Source: Leyella stercorea (GTDB taxonomy: Bacteria; Bacteroidota; Bacteroidia; Bacteroidales; Bacteroidaceae). Taken from it: a DNA stretch of 64,000 bases. Where the stretch lies: contig NZ_JADYUF010000013.1 of assembly GCF_021531655.1 (NCBI RefSeq), positions 1 through 64,000 on the forward strand. Direction: 5' to 3'. Below, one piece after another: positions 59,471 to 64,000 of the stretch (the first letter of the stretch is position 1; each line of letters begins with the position of its first letter). Below the pieces are notes generated by a model. It was given only the letters and a program-made list of their open reading frames with translations, searched no databases and was not told the origin of the DNA. Position numbers and translations under genes: made by a program.

Positions 59471-62047
59471 TCAAATCTCCAGCTGCGGCAGATGGTCGAC
59501 AAGTATCTCGGTATGGCCTGCATCCCGAATGAATGTTCCCATATCGGTCAGTGTAACTTCTGTTCCTGTCTTGCTGTTAGTTGCACTAAAGAAGCTGCGT
59601 CCATCGGCTTTTAAGTTAAGTCGTATAGTCCAATCCGCCACGTGAATAGTGCCGTCTTTAGTCAGACGAGGCTTGCGCACTTTACTATCGGCAGAATGTG
59701 TGTCGATGATAGTAGCAAAATGGCAGCAGCGGGTCTTGGCTGTGGAAGCGGTGAAGTGCCAATGATTGGGATTAGAAGCATAGCGTCCGTCTGCATCACC
59801 CTTAAGCCAATTGTCAGCAGGTACGAAGAATTGCGATGTTGTGTCGGCAGTAAGAGCTGTAGAGGCGTAAAGCCAAGCATCGGAAACACCACGAGCATAG
59901 TTTATGGCACGTACGTGTAGTGCTTGCGACTCATGACCAATAGTCATCGGATGCAACACTGTGTGCAACATATAACTCCACACTACGGGACGGTCGGCCT
60001 CCAGTTCGTCGTATACAAAGACAAGTCCTGAGGTTCCAAGTTCTACAATATGGCGGCGGTAAGTGGCGAGATGATTCACATCCCATCCAGTACGTGGCGA
60101 AGTCTCTACTCCTGACTTGCGCAGACGATCGGTCCATAATGGAGACACCACCTCGCCATAAGCGTTCGAAGCATCGCCGAGCACGTAATTCACATTACTA
60201 CCAGTATAATAGCGTGGTATCCACCCGTAACCCTCAATACCAATACGCTGGCCCATACCGTCAACAAGGATGGTATTATGGGCACGTGTGGCACGATGGC
60301 ATAGTATGGAGTGGCGGTCGACAAATGAAGTATGATGACCACTGCTATAAAAGAGCGGCTGGCCACCGTAGAATGTATTGAAAGCATTCTGATTGGCAAG
60401 TGCATGCGATGTCGAACCATATGGACTTGAGCGGAATGTCAACATAGCATTCTGATGCCAATCAGTCCAGTCTGTATGGAAGGCTGCCAGTCCGCTCTCG
60501 GGGAACACGTATTCCGATGGTAGAGAATCAAGTCCGACACCTTCGGGTAATGGGCGTTGACACTGCAAGCGAAACCATGCCAAATCTCCCGACTTGCCAA
60601 GAAAAGACCTCTTCAGATAGTCGGGGCGCACAGCGAGCGTGCGGCGCACAAAGTCGGCAGCATAAGTGTCGCCAGTGAGTCGGGCCAACGCATCAAGATA
60701 ACCTATGCGTGTAGCGCTAGGCTCGAGTACACGCTGATGAGAACTGCCATTGCCTCCAGACTTGCTGAATGGCGGTTGCTCGAAGATTGTATACATTATA
60801 TTACGACGATACCATGGGTCGCAGAAGAAGTCGTAGCCCGTGAGACGGCTGTATAGCCAAGGCACCTCAATGAGGGTGCGACAGTTGACCATAAAGTATG
60901 AGTCGCCATTGTGCCATGCCCCGTCGGTGTTTAGAGCAGGCATACGCGCCACCCATACGTTGTAGCAATACTCAACCCACATAGCAGCCCGTGGCAACTC
61001 GCCGTAGGTGGCAAGCGCAGCCATAGTCAGAATGCGAAGCGTCATCTGCCAAACATGGTTGTCTGCAATGTAGTTTTCCAGATGATTGTTGTATAGAGCG
61101 TACATCTTTCCTGCCTTTCGGTCGATGGCTTGCAGCAGAGCGGTGCGTTGTTCCGTGGTGAGCACGTCATAGAACGAGTCGTATGCCATAGTACATAGCG
61201 ACAGAAGCGAAGCGTCGTTGAAGTCGCCCTTGACATTGACATCCTTGTCCCAATCAACCATTGTAATAATGCGTCGTGTTGCCTCATGAGCATAGCTTAC
61301 ATCACGTGTGAGCAAATAGGCATAAACTAAAGCATTGCATCCCGACTCCTCACCGCCAATAATTCGTCGACTCTCGCGCGTAAGATATGCCTTACGCTGC
61401 ACGGCATTGGTGAATTTGGACAGTTTCGAAGTTGCAATATCGGCAGTTGACTTCATCGGTTTACGCATCACTTTCTGTGCCTTGTCGATATACCACTTGC
61501 GTTCGGGACGTCCCTTAGTATTAAGAACGAACGAATTCCATGTATCGCGAGTGGTAAGAATGCGCGGATGCGAATCTGGCAAACCCTCCACCACACTACT
61601 GAAGGGCGGTGGACAGAAATGGGTTGGTGACGATTGGGCTACTTTAAAACTATTTATGTCCGACCACTTGACGCTACCATCTTCGGATACATATCCATAC
61701 CGCCAATACCACATACCCGGGGCAAGGTCGGTATCAGGATTGTACATAGGCCAGAAAGTTTCACGCTCAGTACATGCGGTGGCAAGATGTGAGTCTTGCG
61801 AATAGCGCAAACGATAGCGGAATGGAGCGTTATCGGCGGTAGGCCACTGAAACGACACCTTACGCTCACTGACGGTGCTGCCATCAGCCGGTAAAGGTGT
61901 TATGCGCTCCTCGTGCATGAGCATAGGTTCGGTAATCCGTATGCGACTCTGTGCAGTAGCTTGCTCCACACTTGCCATTGCAAGCGTAGCAGAGAGAACT
62001 ATATGCAAGAATGAATATATAATATATATAAGCTTAAATATTTTCAT
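59471..62047 (-). CDS. Heparinase II/III-like polysaccharide lyase (DUF4962)
   Basis: An 858-residue exported enzyme. A signal peptide (to about residue 33) is followed by a fibronectin-like/DUF4962 N-terminal region (about 40-130), an alpha/alpha toroid (about 140-520, with the NHLENYIADNHVWQM and DGAWHNGDSYFM active-site-type stretches), and a heparinase II/III beta-sandwich (about 560-858, RATRAHNTILVDGMGQ). Such lyases cut uronic-acid-containing glycans. There is no SusCD pair beside it in the window. A TACTTTTGTA promoter-like element at 62051-62060 is only a few bases from the start codon. Confidence 0.85.
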   Translation of the reverse strand: MKIFKLIYIIYSFLHIVLSATLAMASVEQATAQSRIRITEPMLMHEERITPLPADGSTVSERKVSFQWPTADNAPFRYRLRYSQDSHLATACTERETFWPMYNPDTDLAPGMWYWRYGYVSEDGSVKWSDINSFKVAQSSPTHFCPPPFSSVVEGLPDSHPRILTTRDTWNSFVLNTKGRPERKWYIDKAQKVMRKPMKSTADIATSKLSKFTNAVQRKAYLTRESRRIIGGEESGCNALVYAYLLTRDVSYAHEATRRIITMVDWDKDVNVKGDFNDASLLSLCTMAYDSFYDVLTTEQRTALLQAIDRKAGKMYALYNNHLENYIADNHVWQMTLRILTMAALATYGELPRAAMWVEYCYNVWVARMPALNTDGAWHNGDSYFMVNCRTLIEVPWLYSRLTGYDFFCDPWYRRNIMYTIFEQPPFSKSGGNGSSHQRVLEPSATRIGYLDALARLTGDTYAADFVRRTLAVRPDYLKRSFLGKSGDLAWFRLQCQRPLPEGVGLDSLPSEYVFPESGLAAFHTDWTDWHQNAMLTFRSSPYGSTSHALANQNAFNTFYGGQPLFYSSGHHTSFVDRHSILCHRATRAHNTILVDGMGQRIGIEGYGWIPRYYTGSNVNYVLGDASNAYGEVVSPLWTDRLRKSGVETSPRTGWDVNHLATYRRHIVELGTSGLVFVYDELEADRPVVWSYMLHTVLHPMTIGHESQALHVRAINYARGVSDAWLYASTALTADTTSQFFVPADNWLKGDADGRYASNPNHWHFTASTAKTRCCHFATIIDTHSADSKVRKPRLTKDGTIHVADWTIRLNLKADGRSFFSATNSKTGTEVTLTDMGTFIRDAGHTEILVDHLPQLEI

Positions 62048-62139
62048 AGCTACAAAAGTAGTCTATTTAATATAAAAAAGAGTACTTTTTCAGAAGAATA
62101 TCGAAATTCGAACTAAAAACTAAAAGCAATTATTACAAA

Positions 62140-62584
62140 ATGAAGAAATAAATCTTATTGTTCATTGTCTTTGCGTGCATGTTGGTGCAGGGCGTATTTG
62201 CCCAAGCACAGAAGGAAGAAATCAACAAACTAGCCTTCGAACTGAGATGGCAGCTACACCGTTACAAGTGGTTTACACTGATGGACAAGGTTTACCGACT
62301 CACTAAAAATGAAAAGTATGCCACGGAATGTAAGGCAGAAAAACTACCTCCTCACCGACGTGCCGACATCTATCATCGACACTTCCGCCCCTACAATACG
62401 TACAAAATACAACGAGGACAGCAACGTGCTTATCCATTGCACAGCCGACCACAATGTACAACTGAAGCAGGAAGAGGGATTCTACTCACTATCAATACCC
62501 CAATCAACTACGCAAACTACTACTTCCTTGAGTCACTATGCCGATACAAGAAGATTTCTAACAAGAAATATGGTGCTTAATTAA
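62140..62584 (+). pseudogene. Decayed gene for exported protein
   Basis: The reading begins ATG AAG AAA then TAA (62149-62151), and continues in frame as a convincing signal peptide (ILLFIVFACMLVQGVFAQAQ) and a helical region to about 62335. The frame then shifts by one base and continues as NYLLTDVPTSIIDTSAPTIR to a stop at 62584. A nonsense codon and a frameshift together indicate a pseudogene. The family is not recognised. Confidence 0.6.
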
Positions 62585-62606
62585 TGCTTTTATCAAAATA
62601 AACTCG

Positions 62607-62616
62607 TAACTTTGCA
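62607..62616 (+). promoter_or_regulatory. -7 element for nucleotidyltransferase gene
   Basis: TAACTTTGCA, 75 bases before the ATG at 62691. Confidence 0.6.
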
Positions 62617-62633
62617 CCGTTTAAACAAAATTT

Positions 62634-62664
62634 ACGCACGACACAGACTCATGCCGTGCGTTTT
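62634..62664 (+). promoter_or_regulatory. Leader hairpin with T-run
   Basis: ACGCACG (62634-62640) pairs with CGTGCGT (62655-62661) and TTT follows. It lies in the leader of the nucleotidyltransferase gene and looks like a weak attenuator. Confidence 0.45.
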
Positions 62665-62690
62665 CATTTGAAATCATAGAAATATAGAGA

Positions 62691-64000
62691 ATGAGATTTG
62701 CAGTAATAGCAGCGGGCGAAGGCAGCCGTTTGGCGCAGGAAGGTGTCGAACAGCCCAAACCGCTGGTACCCGTATGCGGCGAGCCCATGATTGAACGCTT
62801 GCTGCGCATATTCGTCGACTGCGGTGCGACGGAAATAGTGGTTATCGTCAACGAATGGAGCACAGCAGTGCGCGAACATATTGAGAGCCTTGATCTTCCC
62901 GTGCCACTGCGCCTTGTTGTGAAGACCACACCAAGTTCAATGCACAGCTTGCATGCACTTTCGCCATATCTGCGTGGCGAACGTTTTTGCCTTACTACAG
63001 TAGACACCATCTTCCGCGAAGCAGAATTCAAGAAATACATACGCCACTTTGCTGCCACCACAGACATCGACGGATGTATGGCTGTGACACCCTTCGTCGA
63101 TGACGAGAAGCCATTGTGGGTAGGCGTAGAGCAGCAGGTTGATGCCGACGGTGCAAGCATTCTCGACAAGCAAGGCTCACATCGTATGCCTCGTGTCACT
63201 GGTTTTCACGACAGTCAGGAGCAGGGCGACTATCTAATTTCGGGCGGCATATACTGTCTGGGCGACCGTGCTCTCGACGTGCTCGACCATTGTATGGAGA
63301 AGGGCATGAGCCGTATGCGCAACTTCCAGCGCCAGCTCGTAGCAGAAGGTTTGAAGCTCGAAGCCTATCCAATTAACAAGATTCTCGATGTCGACCATCG
63401 CGACGACATAGCCAAAGCAGAAGTTTTCCTTCGTCCGCTCGAAGGCAAGAAACTCGTGGGCGTATGCCGTGACAATGAGTATTCGCCAAACTGTGTCGAC
63501 AACGATGCTGCCATCATGCATGCCGTTAAGGACAATCTGGAATTGCTTGGCGCTGAGGTTGAGATGTACAACGAGAAGGACTTCTACACCAAGGCAGAGA
63601 CTATCGATGCAGCCCTGCAGCGTGCCGCCGACAATGGCATTATCGACAGCAATGAAGCCATAGCCAATGAGCATGCCGACGCATTCTTCAGCATGGCTCG
63701 CAGCAAGCGCGCACTCAACGCCCTCGACCGCATTGAAAAGAACGGTATTCCCGTAGTGAACAGCAGCGATGGCATCGACCGTTGCATACGTCGCACAATG
63801 ACCGAGATGTTCATCGAGGGCGGTGTGGCTTATCCCGAAAGCCGTATCATCGAAAAGGGCAACTCCATGACCGACGGTATCGACTATCCTTTGTGGCTGA
63901 AGCGTGGTGACGGATGTGCCCAGCAGAAGGAGGATACATGCTACGTACAGTCGAAGGACGAGGCAGAGAAACTTCTGAACGACTTTTGGCAGCGTGGTGT
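62691..64000 (+). CDS. Nucleotidyltransferase / ATP-grasp fusion, 3' partial
   Basis: An open frame from the ATG at 62691 to the window end (436 codons, no stop). Residues 1-235 are a sugar-1-phosphate nucleotidyltransferase-like domain: FAVIAAGEGSRLAQEG (nucleotide loop), PKPLVPVCGEPMIER, TTVDTIF and YLISGGIYCL. From about residue 258 a second domain begins (GVCRDNEYSPNCVDNDAAI) and shows ATP-grasp-like features: a pre-ATP-grasp fold with VVNSSDGIDRCIRRTMTEMF and the strand YPLWLKRGDGCAQQ that would carry the ATP-binding Lys. The product is not known. Candidates are activation of a phosphorylated headgroup or sugar coupled to a ligase step. Confidence 0.7.
   Translation, partial: MRFAVIAAGEGSRLAQEGVEQPKPLVPVCGEPMIERLLRIFVDCGATEIVVIVNEWSTAVREHIESLDLPVPLRLVVKTTPSSMHSLHALSPYLRGERFCLTTVDTIFREAEFKKYIRHFAATTDIDGCMAVTPFVDDEKPLWVGVEQQVDADGASILDKQGSHRMPRVTGFHDSQEQGDYLISGGIYCLGDRALDVLDHCMEKGMSRMRNFQRQLVAEGLKLEAYPINKILDVDHRDDIAKAEVFLRPLEGKKLVGVCRDNEYSPNCVDNDAAIMHAVKDNLELLGAEVEMYNEKDFYTKAETIDAALQRAADNGIIDSNEAIANEHADAFFSMARSKRALNALDRIEKNGIPVVNSSDGIDRCIRRTMTEMFIEGGVAYPESRIIEKGNSMTDGIDYPLWLKRGDGCAQQKEDTCYVQSKDEAEKLLNDFWQRG

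Overview
The window reads as chromosome of a Prevotella-like member of the Bacteroidales. The grounds are promoters of the Bacteroidetes TTTG / TAnnTTTG type in front of many genes, TonB receptors with carboxypeptidase-regulatory domains, an ECF sigma / DUF4974 anti-sigma pair, the neighbouring DUF6452 and DUF6048 genes, DUF4199 beside a GT2 gene, and intergenic arrays of a 22-base palindromic repeat. Genus-level placement is inference.

Bases 1-15,000 are visibly AT-rich and accessory in character. They hold a winged-helix/membrane operon with clear operators, two PAS-LuxR regulators, a DUF1349 protein, an AAA/PD-(D/E)XK ATPase, a secreted-type nuclease/phosphatase, an ECF sigma / anti-sigma / TonB transducer operon, a YafQ-type toxin-antitoxin pair whose toxin is frameshifted, and a second TonB receptor with a ThiF-like gene. 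From 15,000 to 32,900 come an SDR enzyme, a methyltransferase, a Dxs-type synthase, an AAA_14/DUF4143 ATPase with three operator-like repeats, DPP-IV, a radical SAM protein, glnS, a TPR protein, DedA, a CapD-type sugar dehydratase, a YeiH transporter and a PurF paralogue without its glutaminase cysteine.

From 33,000 to 39,100 a GH130 phosphorylase and MFS transporter form a probable mannoside-use unit, followed by a flavin reductase, an outer-membrane barrel, repeat-rich DNA, and an SRP RNA joined directly to tRNA-Thr. From 39,200 to 57,730 lie housekeeping operons: DUF4199-GT2-DUF6452-DUF6048-ApbE-Crp, M3 peptidase-dCMP deaminase-S41 protease-5-FCL, GH20, lon-tgt-LptF/G, and a DEAD helicase. 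The right end has a frameshifted LytTR gene, a membrane-anchored NAGPA-like protein, a heparinase II/III-like enzyme, a decayed gene, and the start of a nucleotidyltransferase/ATP-grasp fusion that runs off the window.

The most unusual content is non-coding. There are three arrays of exactly five 22-base units (beside glnS, an outer-membrane gene and lon), a family of REP-like palindromes often in inverted pairs, and two genes whose promoter spacers are filled by operator-like repeats.
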